Below, in pieces: positions 19,397 through 28,725 of a DNA stretch of 64,000 nucleotides. The number at the start of each line of letters is the position of its first letter. The first letter of the stretch is position 1. The notes under the pieces were generated by a model. It searched no databases. It had not been told where the DNA came from and worked only from the letters and a program-made list of their open reading frames with translations. The DNA comes from Levilactobacillus hammesii DSM 16381 (lineage in GTDB: Bacteria; Bacillota; Bacilli; Lactobacillales; Lactobacillaceae): positions 96,541-160,540 of the forward strand of contig NZ_AZFS01000059.1 of assembly GCF_001434395.1 (NCBI RefSeq). The letters run 5' to 3'. The translations under genes were made by a program, and so were the position numbers.

Positions 19397-22300
19397 CTAT
19401 AGTTCAAAATCAACCTTGCCATGCTCATTTAATTGCTGTTTGAGAATCTTTCTCAATTGCTCAACTTTGACATCCACATCCTGAGCGTTATTTAAGCGCC
19501 AAGTCTGTTCCATTGGCAACGTCTTGGCACTGACATTCTTAGGCGTCACAACCGTCACAGCCGCTTCTGAATCCGATTCTGCATCTGAACCCAGGTCAGG
19601 CTCTACATCTGGCGTCTCGTCAACCTGATTGCGTTGACCCTGTTTCTCTTTTTCACGACGAATTCGTTCGGCTTCTTCTGCCGCACGTTGCGCCAAAAGC
19701 TGATCCATTTCCTTAGTCAGCGCTTCACGGTGTTTTTGAGCTTGTTGGGGCACCACAAACAGTTCGTTCAACGTCGTCGCATCCCGTGCATTCTCCAATA
19801 AGTGCATGAAGTCTTGCTTGACCTTACTTTCAAATTCCTGTGTCAGTCCATGTTCCGCAGCATAACTCTCTGTGGCAGCCTGTTCATCTTCAATTTTGCT
19901 CTGTGTATCACCCAGACCAGCATCGAATTCCGTATTAAAGGCATTCCGAAAGGCTTCTACCAGATCATTCAGCTGCTTGATTTTTCCTTGTGGCCGATTA
20001 CGCATAATCGTATCTATTTTGACAATCAATCCTTTAACCTGCGGACTCGTGACAAATTCTTTAGAATGCGCGTAAACATTCTGCTGATCATAAGCATCTT
20101 TCCAGATTCTTTGCTGCGTTGGACTACGGTAGAATTCACTGATACCATCTTCTTCCATATCCTCATGCCAATCCAAAATGTCTTCACGTTTATGACTGAT
20201 CAGATCATAAAATTTATCAGTATCGTGCTGTGCCAATAATTTATCTAGTAGGTCGCTCCCCGTCTGTAAGACATCATGACCAGGGTAAAAACTAGGCTTA
20301 TTGTCGTAGATCTCTAAGGTCTTCCGTTCATTTTTGATACTCTCCTGCAATTCATGCATCAGCGTATCGTCTTCGGAATCGCTAAACGACTGCTTGCCAA
20401 AGACCTCTAGCGCAACCTTGCGTAAGTCCTTCTTCTTTTGTTCGCTGATCGCCTGCCGTGGTACCATCTGAACGGCATCCACGTATTGGCGCTTAAGGAA
20501 ATATTTGGCCAACTCATTGGCGGAGACCCCAGTGTGTAAATTCAGTATTTCTCCGTTAACGTAGACTTTTAGCTTAGAATCAGCGAAAAGTTTAGCGACT
20601 AACCATTTTGTATCACTCTCTCGGTAACCGTAAGGCACCTTGCCAAACCGTTCCAGGATAGCCTTATAAGAAATTTTGTTGTGCCCTGTAGACTCCCGGT
20701 TAATCCGATCCAAAACGGCTTGCACCGCTTGAGCATTTTCGTCAGTCTTAACCAATTCATCCGTATCTTTAAACAAAGCCACAACATCTGCATCTTGCTT
20801 AACGACATCGATGTAGCTTAGATTGCGATAAATCTCATCGATCAGCTGCTCCTGAGCCTGTGCCAACCGTGTGAAGAAGTCCTTTGTCCCTGCTTCGATT
20901 CGATCTCCCTGAACGTAAATATCCGCCCGTTGCAAAACAGCCAAAAGTTCTTTCGCCACACTAGCTTTTAAAGACGTCAATTCAGTTTTTTTGAGATCCA
21001 CAATACGTTGCGAACGGGCATCTTGTGATTGCTCCTGCGGATTTAAAATGAACTTTTGAATTTGCAAAACACGGCGTTGATCATTGGCATACTGCTGTTC
21101 ATTTGGTAGGTCAATGATGATCTGCGGCTGTTCCGGTGAACTTGACTGCCGCCGCAATTCAATGTCCTCATGATTGGTCTCACTTTCAACCGTGATAATC
21201 TTTAAATTAATATCCTGATTCGTCTGTCCAACCGGTCGATCATCCACCCACTGATTAAAGACGAAGTTGTATTGCTGTCTTAACTTTGGGTAAGTGTAAC
21301 GCTTGGAAATTGCGGCACTGCTGAAGAGGTATTCTCCAATTGCCTGCGAAACATCCCCAGAATCCACATTCTGACGTTGAATCTGTTTGCTGATATCTTG
21401 TTCCGCATCCGTTAAGAATTCATAACCCTTCGTCGTCTTCTCCACGATGTTTTGTTCTTGAAGCACCTGCAGTGCCTTCTTGACCTTAGCTTCTAACGCA
21501 ATTCGATCCGCATCAATTGAATCAATCATCAGTGTGACCAGATTATTTAGGGTTGCATCGAAGTCCTGGACATATTTCACCATAAACAGGGTTTCTAAAA
21601 CCTGAACCGCAAACGGATTATCTTCACCCGTAGGATTGATTAATTCATTATTCTGCGCACGTTGAATGACAATCATGTGGGTATGGTCCAGGAAGTGACT
21701 TAATCCCTGAAAGAAGATACTAAATGGCACCAAGGCCTTGGTTTCCCGATCTTCCAAACGACGGGCAGATTCCTGGAAGACCGCCAGCATTGATCGCTCA
21801 CCGTTGGCTAAATGTTTCCCATCCGAACCATTTTCCCGAATCGCCGTTAATGTATCCTGCAACAGGAAAATCTGGTAAGGCACAAAGGGATACAGGTCTG
21901 CAAACATTTTGGCATCATCGTAACGCTTACGTTCTTCTTTCCCATCAAAGCTAATCAGATTATTAATGACGTGTTGGTTATCCTCAAACGTCGCTTCTAG
22001 TAGTCGTTCACTACTATCCGTTTTCGCCAACAACCGCTTTTGAATAACTTCATCAACGTTGGCTGATGACATCGCAATCCGCGTCTTGAACCGCCCCTGA
22101 ATTTTCGAGAAGTCTTGACCATTAATGTTTGTTGTCACCTTGTCGATGGCCTGTTGACTAGTAACAATGACCCAAGCTTTACCATGCGTGTAAGTCCCCA
22201 AGTCTTCGACAATACTCTGCAAATTGAGCATCCGCTGCTGACTAGACCCAATGTATTGCCCCACTTCATCGACAAGAAACACCATATGATAGTTGGGATC

Positions 22301-23065
22301 TTTCGTCTCAATGTGCCGATTGACCAGTTTGGCAAAGCTCTCCACACTGATGGGATACTCTTTTTTTAACTGATCGATAAAGCCGTTGGCATCATCCAGC
22401 GACATAAACCCAATCTCAACTAATGTGTCACGAATGGTGCCTTTGAGGAAGGCATAGGCATTGCGGGCTTCTTTCCACTCGCGGTGTTGGTGATCTTTCT
22501 CCTGAAACTTCGCTTGAAAATCATCATACTTCCCTTGGGCAATCAGATCCCGTTCCAGATCGGCAATCCAAAAATCAGCACCGAATAGCCCCAATTGTTC
22601 ATTAAACACCTGCAAGAAAACGTTAAGAATTGCGTCTTTTTGCGATTTATTTCCATTCTTAGCCTTGGAATCAATGTTAAATAGCATCACTTCATTGGGC
22701 ACCGTCGTCGCCAATTTCATGTCGGCTAGCGTCCCCTGATCATGAATCTTCTGGTCATCAATAAAGTAATCCAACGCCTTTTTGCCTGCAACCTCACGAT
22801 TTTCAAGTAAGTACGCTAAAATCTTCAGAAAATGAGATTTCCCAGAACCAAAGAAACCAGAAATCCAAACGCCCATGTTGGTCGTATCATGATGGATGCC
22901 CTCTGCGTAAGCCGCAAAGAAATCCTTGAAGTGATTGTCTAACTCTTTAGTAACGACGTATTCTTCTAGTTCTTGTTTAACATTTGCATCCTGTTCATCA
23001 CCAATCGTAATGACACCCTTAATATCACGATCAATCGATTTGGCAAAAATATCTTTGATTTTCAT
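19397..23065 (-). CDS. brxC: BREX system P-loop protein BrxC
   Basis: A 1222-residue ATPase, homologous to BrxC/PglY. Walker A GFFGSGKS at residues 70-77 in the family context VWISGFFGSGKSHFLKIL, Walker B HMVFLVDEVGQYIG (about 257-270), and a C-terminal coiled, Glu/Arg-rich stretch (about 1120-1170) before an acidic linker. BrxC is essential for BREX defence and is thought to work with PglX and PglZ on DNA. It starts 11 bases after brxB and ends about 30 bases before pglX, so these genes form one operon. Length is typical for type 1. Confidence 0.95.
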   Translation of the reverse strand: MKIKDIFAKSIDRDIKGVITIGDEQDANVKQELEEYVVTKELDNHFKDFFAAYAEGIHHDTTNMGVWISGFFGSGKSHFLKILAYLLENREVAGKKALDYFIDDQKIHDQGTLADMKLATTVPNEVMLFNIDSKAKNGNKSQKDAILNVFLQVFNEQLGLFGADFWIADLERDLIAQGKYDDFQAKFQEKDHQHREWKEARNAYAFLKGTIRDTLVEIGFMSLDDANGFIDQLKKEYPISVESFAKLVNRHIETKDPNYHMVFLVDEVGQYIGSSQQRMLNLQSIVEDLGTYTHGKAWVIVTSQQAIDKVTTNINGQDFSKIQGRFKTRIAMSSANVDEVIQKRLLAKTDSSERLLEATFEDNQHVINNLISFDGKEERKRYDDAKMFADLYPFVPYQIFLLQDTLTAIRENGSDGKHLANGERSMLAVFQESARRLEDRETKALVPFSIFFQGLSHFLDHTHMIVIQRAQNNELINPTGEDNPFAVQVLETLFMVKYVQDFDATLNNLVTLMIDSIDADRIALEAKVKKALQVLQEQNIVEKTTKGYEFLTDAEQDISKQIQRQNVDSGDVSQAIGEYLFSSAAISKRYTYPKLRQQYNFVFNQWVDDRPVGQTNQDINLKIITVESETNHEDIELRRQSSSPEQPQIIIDLPNEQQYANDQRRVLQIQKFILNPQEQSQDARSQRIVDLKKTELTSLKASVAKELLAVLQRADIYVQGDRIEAGTKDFFTRLAQAQEQLIDEIYRNLSYIDVVKQDADVVALFKDTDELVKTDENAQAVQAVLDRINRESTGHNKISYKAILERFGKVPYGYRESDTKWLVAKLFADSKLKVYVNGEILNLHTGVSANELAKYFLKRQYVDAVQMVPRQAISEQKKKDLRKVALEVFGKQSFSDSEDDTLMHELQESIKNERKTLEIYDNKPSFYPGHDVLQTGSDLLDKLLAQHDTDKFYDLISHKREDILDWHEDMEEDGISEFYRSPTQQRIWKDAYDQQNVYAHSKEFVTSPQVKGLIVKIDTIMRNRPQGKIKQLNDLVEAFRNAFNTEFDAGLGDTQSKIEDEQAATESYAAEHGLTQEFESKVKQDFMHLLENARDATTLNELFVVPQQAQKHREALTKEMDQLLAQRAAEEAERIRREKEKQGQRNQVDETPDVEPDLGSDAESDSEAAVTVVTPKNVSAKTLPMEQTWRLNNAQDVDVKVEQLRKILKQQLNEHGKVDFEL

Positions 23066-23076
23066 GACGACTCTCC

Positions 23077-23655
23077 CTAATTAATTTGAAATGCTCGGTA
23101 GTAGTTGTCCTCTTTGGATTCCCCGAACATACTGAGACTTAAACTGTCATAGGTCCCTGGATAGAAAAACACCACGGGAACACTGTCAATAATTTGGTGC
23201 ATCGTATTTAAAACTTTATGTGCACGAATCAATGGGAAAATCTCCCCGATCCCCGTAACAAAGACAATAACCGGATCTTTGGGCAAATGACGTTGCATGT
23301 ACTGTACAAATAGATTCTCCGAACTCGTCATTTCCAAGGCGTTATTCAGCTGCTCAATCAGATAGTCCATACCATCAGATTCTTCCATGGCGATGACATC
23401 ATCACGAATACCCATGTCATCAAGCAGTTCCCACATGGTGTTGTACAGATTGAACTCAACAATATCTACACCAACCGTTTCACGATTCAGCTGTTGTTTC
23501 ATGCTACTAACTTCCTCAGTAACCAGCAGTTGATCTTGTGGTGCAAAAGCCAAAATATAATAAGAGACCTCGTTGGATAATCCCCGATTCTGTTGAAAAT
23601 CGGAATCCGCAATTTTCTCTCGTAGGTGTTTCAATTTTTCGCTTGTATTTGTCAT
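23077..23655 (-). CDS. brxB: BREX protein BrxB (DUF1788)
   Basis: 192 residues, matching the DUF1788 family: FVTGIGEIFPLIRAHKVLN (about 130-148) and the C-terminal PVVFFYPGTYDSLSLSMFGE are its typical features. A small, probably structural BREX component that partners BrxC; the biochemical role is unknown. It begins one base after the brxA stop codon, so the two are translationally linked. Confidence 0.92.
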   Translation of the reverse strand: MTNTSEKLKHLREKIADSDFQQNRGLSNEVSYYILAFAPQDQLLVTEEVSSMKQQLNRETVGVDIVEFNLYNTMWELLDDMGIRDDVIAMEESDGMDYLIEQLNNALEMTSSENLFVQYMQRHLPKDPVIVFVTGIGEIFPLIRAHKVLNTMHQIIDSVPVVFFYPGTYDSLSLSMFGESKEDNYYRAFQIN

Positions 23656-23656
23656 G

Positions 23657-24250
23657 CTATCTCCCTAAAAGTGCTGCCAACTGGCGAGTAGCACCCTTTG
23701 CTTGCAATAAAACTTCCAACCGTGTATCTAGTAATGGTCGCTTGACCAGATCAAAATCGCTCTGGTCTTCCAGTAGATCGGCCTCTCGTAAAAAAGTTTT
23801 AAATGTGCCAGACAGACGATGAATCGTCTGCTCTGTCCAAGTCGCAATCTGTGGACTAGACACTTGCTTCTGATTAAAAAAGGCTTCCACTTCGTAGCTA
23901 TGTAGCTTGGCATCACCTAGCAACAATTCGCTTCTGTAGACCTCATACATAAAGTCATCAAATAAGTGATTCAGTTTCAGGATAGCAATAAGATTCATCA
24001 ATTTTTGGTTAGCTAAATCCAATGACGGAAAAAGGTCGAAATAATCTTCGTCCAAAACACCGGCTCGACGCTGAACGGTTCGTATCATATCGCGAGCACG
24101 CGCCTTAGACCGTTGCTGGAAGTAATTTTCATCGATACTCATTAATCGAATATCGTCATCATCAATTCCCTGCTCGCGAAGTGCCAGATACTGCGAAAAT
24201 TCATCAAACCAAAATGAGTGTGTAATCATTGAGGCGCTATATTGTGCCAT
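23657..24250 (-). CDS. brxA: BREX protein BrxA (DUF1819)
   Basis: 197 residues of the DUF1819 family, the first gene of the BREX operon. The opening YSASMITHSFWFDEF and the basic helix RSKARARDMIRTVQRR (about 50-66) are characteristic; BrxA homologues are small helical proteins with reported DNA binding. The ribosome site before ATG 24250 is weak (AAAGC), unusual next to the strong sites elsewhere in this window and possibly meaning low translation. The operon promoter should lie between 24260 and 24340, but I see no clear -35/-10 pair. Confidence 0.92.
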   Translation of the reverse strand: MAQYSASMITHSFWFDEFSQYLALREQGIDDDDIRLMSIDENYFQQRSKARARDMIRTVQRRAGVLDEDYFDLFPSLDLANQKLMNLIAILKLNHLFDDFMYEVYRSELLLGDAKLHSYEVEAFFNQKQVSSPQIATWTEQTIHRLSGTFKTFLREADLLEDQSDFDLVKRPLLDTRLEVLLQAKGATRQLAALLGR

Positions 24251-24755
24251 TGTTTATGCCAGCTTTCTATCGTTGGAATGCTTGTCCTTACTACGATTCT
24301 AAGTATATAAGATAATTACGGTAAACGCGACACTTTCAGAAAATTAACATCTGTGCAGATGAAATCCAGTATAAATTAGCTTATTAACTAACCGATCATT
24401 CTCTCAATGCCCTTCAAAAGCGTCTACACTCCTTACTAACGAAGAAAAGGCAGAATTAATCTCACCAAGTTGATCATTTTCATCAAAATAAGTTGAAATT
24501 TCTTTGAAAATTGACAATCCCTACGTCGATCTTGACCCATACCCTAACTCGTTATTCCTAACCACTAATTTAAGGATTCCTACCACGTTCCATCCAATAA
24601 TCGGGTAACCAGATTACACCATCCGCCTATCACGAATTTTCTGGCTTTCTCTGTAACTATCTCGTATGATAAAGACACCAGTTAATATTTAACCCGCAAA
24701 AGGTGGGTTAAAATCACCTCAAAAAATCCCACCCTAAAAGGAGCTACACAAACTC
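24251..24755. other. Gene-less AT-rich spacer before the BREX operon
   Basis: About 500 bases between divergent brxA and the exonuclease gene. It must hold both promoters. TATGAT at 24665-24670 is a possible -10 for the plus-strand gene. A small AACCCGC/GTGGGTT hairpin lies at 24691-24709 without a T-run. No reading frame is supported. Confidence 0.4.
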
Positions 24756-25679
24756 ATGGAAGACTACGTTGCCCTCGATGTCAAAACGGCCAACTCCTCA
24801 CGCGCCTCAATCTGCGCCATTGGGATCGCCCAGTTCAAGAACGGCGAGCTCACCAACAGCCTCTACAGCCTCGTGAACCCACACGAGCCCTTTGCCGCGC
24901 GTAACACCGCTACGCATGGTATTGACGCAGCCGCCGTTGCCAATGCACCGGCCTTCACCGAGTTAGTGCCCCTCCTTCACCGCTGGCTCGACCATCAATT
25001 GGTGGTTTCCCACACCAATTTTGATATCTCGGCACTGCGGCAGACAATGGCAAAATACAAACGCCCCCAGCTAACCTTCAAATACTTTGACAGCTACGTC
25101 ATCTGCCAACAGCTGGTGGACTATCCCCATCATCGCCTCGCTGATATGGCCGCCTACTTTGGCATTCACAATCCACAGGAACACCATGCGCTCAACGATG
25201 CCCAGACCTGCGGCCACATCATTGCCGCACTGGTGGCCCACCACGAGGCCCCAACCCTCAACACCCTCCTAAACACCGCTGGTTTTCACCAACTAGGTGT
25301 CTCTTCACAAATCGAACAGAAAAAGTTCCAGCAAACCAGCGTTCTCGACCTGATGGACATTTCCGAAGACGTCAAAACGGCCGACTTTGGGCGGTTCACC
25401 CCGGCCGCGCTCTTCTACCAACGCAATGTCGTCTTAACGGGCAATCTTCAACTCATGACCCGCGCCACCGCTTTTCAAAAGATCACCGCGGTCGGTGGCA
25501 CGCCCCAAAACACGCTGTCAGAGACCACCAATTTTCTCGTCGTGGGCCACACCAATCCCCGTGTCGTTGGTAATGACGGCAAGTCCCCCAAGATTCGGAA
25601 GGCCGAGGAAATGAACCGCATCTTCCCGGTCATCACGATTATCGGGGAATCGGACTTTCTCAAAGCCATTGCGCAATAA
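24756..25679 (+). CDS. DEDDh exonuclease-like protein with BRCT domain
   Basis: 307 residues. Residues 1-170 follow the DNA polymerase III epsilon/DnaQ exonuclease fold: motif I region VALDVKTA (5-12), motif II SHTNFDISALR, motif III HHALNDAQTCGHI. Residues about 215-305 form a BRCT domain (VVLTGNLQLMTRATAFQKITAVGG...TTNFLVVG). This exonuclease plus BRCT fusion is common in lactobacilli and probably acts in DNA repair. One oddity: motif I is normally D-x-E, but here it reads D8-V-K10, so one metal-binding carboxylate is missing and activity may be lost or altered. AAGGAGC precedes the ATG. Confidence 0.85.
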   Translation: MEDYVALDVKTANSSRASICAIGIAQFKNGELTNSLYSLVNPHEPFAARNTATHGIDAAAVANAPAFTELVPLLHRWLDHQLVVSHTNFDISALRQTMAKYKRPQLTFKYFDSYVICQQLVDYPHHRLADMAAYFGIHNPQEHHALNDAQTCGHIIAALVAHHEAPTLNTLLNTAGFHQLGVSSQIEQKKFQQTSVLDLMDISEDVKTADFGRFTPAALFYQRNVVLTGNLQLMTRATAFQKITAVGGTPQNTLSETTNFLVVGHTNPRVVGNDGKSPKIRKAEEMNRIFPVITIIGESDFLKAIAQ

Positions 25680-25681
25680 GA

Positions 25682-25724
25682 AAACGCGTCACGAGCCAAT
25701 CTTCGGCCCGCGACGCGTTTCTTT
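25682..25724. terminator. Bidirectional terminator
   Basis: A 16-bp stem with two wobble or mismatch positions (25682-25697 with 25705-25720) beginning AAACGCGTC and ending GACGCGTTTCTTT, between the convergent exonuclease and brnQ genes. Confidence 0.8.
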
Positions 25725-25736
25725 ACAGGTATCTGT

Positions 25737-27113
25737 TTACCTTTCTGGCAACGTTCCACGCTGGCTCACCCAACGCAGCCGGCCCCAAACGATACCAATC
25801 GTAAATCCAATCAATGTTGGCAACAGCCAACCCAGCCCTAAACTCGCAAACGGAATCACACTGTGGTAGATCGTCAGCAGATGGTGAATCGGTGCCCAGC
25901 CCGAGATCATGGCCGGCGTGTTCGCCAACATATCCAGGATCGCTGGGATGAGGGTAAAGGCAATCGTTACCTTATAAACCGTGCCGGCGTAAGGCCGTTG
26001 CGAGATGGTCAGTGACAACCAGATCAACGCCAAAGCCAGCGGATACATCAACATTAAGACGGGCAGCGACCACGAGATAATCGTGTCGAGTCCGGCATTG
26101 GCCACCAGGAAGGAGAGGATCGTCGTGGTTCTTAACCACGCGCGATAGCTAATCTTCGGAAATAATTTATGAAAATCCTGAGCGAAGGAACAGACCAATC
26201 CGATAGCCGTCGTCAACACGCCCAACGTCACCAGCGCACCCAACAAGAGCGTGCCCACGCTACTAAAGTAGTGGCCCACAATCTGGGAGAGTGCGATCCC
26301 GCCGTTCGCAGACAGCTTGAATTGATTCATGCTAAACGCCCCCAGGAGAACCAAGCCAAAGTAGATCAGCACCTCCAGTGAAATACTGATGACGCCCGCC
26401 TTCGCCGTCAAGCGGGTTAAGGCCTTCCCCCGATATCCCAGTCCACGAATCGCGTGAATCAGGGTCACACTCAAGGCCAACAGGGCGACGGCATCCAACG
26501 TATTGTAGCCCTCTAGCAGACCGCCAATCGTCGCATTCGTCTGATACGCCGCGGTCGGCGCCTGATTGAGACTTCCCATCGGTTTGATGAAGGCGAACAG
26601 GAACACAACGGCCAACAAGGCTAAAAAACCGGCGTTTAAATATTTGCCGACAATCTTCAACAAGCTATTCTGGTGCGTGGCGGCGAGATAGGTCACGCCG
26701 AAGAACAGGCCGGTAAACAGGAACATCCCCACTGTCGAGAACGACTTAGGCATGAAGGGTGCGACTGCCATCTGGTAAGCCGTGGCGGCCGTCCGCGGTG
26801 TCGCAAAGAAGGGACCAATCGTCAAATGAACCAAGATGAGAAAGAGTGCGGCAAAGTGGCGCCCCAGGGGACGGGCAAAATCAAGTAGCCCATCACTCTT
26901 CGTCACCACAACAGCCAAAATGGCCAACAGTGGAAACAGCGACCCGGAAATCGCAAATCCCAATGCGGCCAAGAACCAGTGGGAACCGGCCATCTGCCCC
27001 AAGTGCACGGGAAAAATCAAGTTTCCGGAACCAAAGAACATCCCAAAGATCAACGAACTGACGACTAATAACTGACCCCAACTTTTCTGTGGTGTTGCCT
27101 GTAATTCATCCAT
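25737..27113 (-). CDS. brnQ: Branched-chain amino acid permease BrnQ (Val-type T-box)
   Basis: Second LIVCS-family permease, 458 residues from the ATG at 27113. The frame stays open further upstream, but that stretch is the T-box terminator, and AGGAGG lies just before 27113, so the short start is right. The membrane topology and the LLVVSSLIFGMFFGSGNLIFP opening match the permease at 6456-7841. Differences are spread through the protein, so this is an older duplication rather than a recent one. The leader specifier reads GTT, which suggests a response to valine rather than isoleucine supply. Confidence 0.93.
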   Translation of the reverse strand: MDELQATPQKSWGQLLVVSSLIFGMFFGSGNLIFPVHLGQMAGSHWFLAALGFAISGSLFPLLAILAVVVTKSDGLLDFARPLGRHFAALFLILVHLTIGPFFATPRTAATAYQMAVAPFMPKSFSTVGMFLFTGLFFGVTYLAATHQNSLLKIVGKYLNAGFLALLAVVFLFAFIKPMGSLNQAPTAAYQTNATIGGLLEGYNTLDAVALLALSVTLIHAIRGLGYRGKALTRLTAKAGVISISLEVLIYFGLVLLGAFSMNQFKLSANGGIALSQIVGHYFSSVGTLLLGALVTLGVLTTAIGLVCSFAQDFHKLFPKISYRAWLRTTTILSFLVANAGLDTIISWSLPVLMLMYPLALALIWLSLTISQRPYAGTVYKVTIAFTLIPAILDMLANTPAMISGWAPIHHLLTIYHSVIPFASLGLGWLLPTLIGFTIGIVWGRLRWVSQRGTLPER

Positions 27114-27149
27114 CTTCAATTCCTCCTGAACTTCATTTTTACCCGTAAA

Positions 27150-27407
27150 CGTGAAAAAGAGCCCTCTCCCAACCGGGAAAAGGGCTCTACAAGTAGAACG
27201 GTACCACCTTTTTGTGACAGTCACCTGCCACACTCATCGCGAACAAACATCCGCTAGCCAAATAATGGTGGCAGCCACGACAGCCTTAGCAACTGCCGAA
27301 CTCAGAATTAACCTTCACGAACGCGCGGTGATCACTTTTCACTTCACGTGACTCCCTAGACACCAACGGATTCGCTACTACTTTCTTCAACGTTTTATAA
27401 GTATTGA
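27150..27407 (-). promoter_or_regulatory. T-box riboswitch, probable Val specifier (GTT)
   Basis: Leader of the second brnQ. T-box core AGGTGGTACCG (about 27198-27210) and a terminator hairpin (GAGCCCTTTTCCCGG with its partner, then T-run). The specifier triplet, by alignment with the first brnQ leader, is GTT at 27310-27312. Promoter: TTGATT (27436-27441), 17 bases, TATAAT (27413-27418). Confidence 0.88.
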
Positions 27408-27510
27408 GATGTATTATAGACGTGAAATTATTAGAAATCAATGGGTAAATTAAAATTAGATTAGATTTGTTAAATTTACGGACTTACTCCCCTCTCGCGC
27501 CACCTAACTA

Positions 27511-27550
27511 AAAAGCCATAGTACGCCGCTTCAGGCCGCACTATGACTTT
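27511..27550 (-). terminator. Terminator of the UDG-like gene
   Basis: AAAGTCATAGTGCGGCC pairs with GGCGTACTATGGCTTTTT on the minus strand (27511-27550) with a short loop and T-run, just after the stop at 27574. Confidence 0.8.
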
Positions 27551-27573
27551 CATGAATCAGATTTTATTTTAGC

Positions 27574-28605
27574 TTAGCTATTCACAACATCGTCATCGGT
27601 CTTCTTCAATAACGTCTGCAGGTACGCCATAAAGTCTACCGTAGAGGACCCTTTTCCTTGTTTACTATAGTGTTGTGACTCAATTAGATTATCGGCCAAC
27701 TGCGCCACTTCTGGAGCTGTGTCAAAGAGGCCATCAGCGCGCATATTCCGGACAATTGTCTGCGCTGTTTTGCCGAGTACAATCAAATGCTTGGGCTGAA
27801 TAATCTGACACTCTTTGACAAACAAAGCAGCGCTCTTTCGATATTTATCTTGATTATTTTTAACAACTGCCTCATAGGCCTCGGCACTCGGCACAAACTT
27901 ATCTGCACCTTCTACACTAAGATCTCGTACATAGGAATTAATAACCTTCCCATTATCAACAGAGATGCTATTATCATCAGGGCTCTTAACCAGTTCTTTT
28001 TCATATCGTTTTACATATTTGGGATACGCTTTAAGTGCAAGTCTCGTAATATTGGCTTGACTATCATCGAGAAATAGCCCCGGATTTTTAGTTTCTTCTT
28101 TGACAAAGTAGTCTGTTTCAATATTAGCAGAGATACTGTCGATTGTATTTTTCAAAATATCAGTAATATAGCTACCGCGGAAGCGCTCACTGTTTGTCAT
28201 GAATGCGAAATTATACGTTGGCGTCTTTTGTTCCATATCATGAAACTGTCCCCAATCACCATCTGAGTTTGGGGCTTTTTTGCGAGCTGCACAATTTAAA
28301 CCAACAAACATATATTCGGATTTAAAGGGTAAGCTTTCCTGATTAGAATCCGTAAATACGGAGGCATCAACATTTAAATTAATATCTGTATATTCCTCAA
28401 TACTATTCGGCGTAACCTTAATACCGTTGCCTGATTTTGCAACCAAGCTCTGGATTTCTTCATTGCTTTTGGTTAACTTTTTAAAAGCTACGATTGATGC
28501 ACAATCAGGCAAATATAGCATTCTTTGTTGTCCCTTGGCATCAGATAGCGAAAGACCTACCTCAGTTGTTTTTAATTGTTGATAGACTTCTCCATTAGTT
28601 GGCAT
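27574..28605 (-). CDS. Uracil-DNA glycosylase-fold-like protein, function unknown
   Basis: 343 residues. The middle has a pattern seen in UDG-superfamily proteins: YMFVGLNCAAR (about 97-107), WGQFHD (about 118), then NFAFMTNSERFRGSYITDIL (about 130-150), and near the C-terminus HLIVLGKTAQTIVRNM, the usual late strand and helix. The N-terminal part (1-90) is unrecognised. I infer a DNA-glycosylase-like fold, perhaps acting on a modified base, but the catalytic residues cannot be placed with certainty. AAGGAG precedes the ATG. It has its own terminator and lies downstream of a WYL regulator, about 3.5 kb from the BREX operon, so a defence role is possible but unproven. Confidence 0.6.
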   Translation of the reverse strand: MPTNGEVYQQLKTTEVGLSLSDAKGQQRMLYLPDCASIVAFKKLTKSNEEIQSLVAKSGNGIKVTPNSIEEYTDINLNVDASVFTDSNQESLPFKSEYMFVGLNCAARKKAPNSDGDWGQFHDMEQKTPTYNFAFMTNSERFRGSYITDILKNTIDSISANIETDYFVKEETKNPGLFLDDSQANITRLALKAYPKYVKRYEKELVKSPDDNSISVDNGKVINSYVRDLSVEGADKFVPSAEAYEAVVKNNQDKYRKSAALFVKECQIIQPKHLIVLGKTAQTIVRNMRADGLFDTAPEVAQLADNLIESQHYSKQGKGSSTVDFMAYLQTLLKKTDDDVVNS

Positions 28606-28725
28606 AAACGCAGCTCCTTCTTCAATTTCACAAGTGACAGACAGCCAAAAAATTCTCGTTCTCTACAGTTATATTCTCAAGTGAGCAACTCTCTTACGGC
28701 AAGCACCTCCTTAACGGCCCAAAGT

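Noticed and set aside
24691-24709. AACCCGC/GTGGGTT hairpin as a regulatory element
   Set aside because: Short, without a T-run or any conserved partner; not supportable.
27114-27233. N-terminal extension of the second BrnQ
   Set aside because: The frame is open, but it overlaps the T-box core and terminator; the AGGAGG site marks 27113 as the start.
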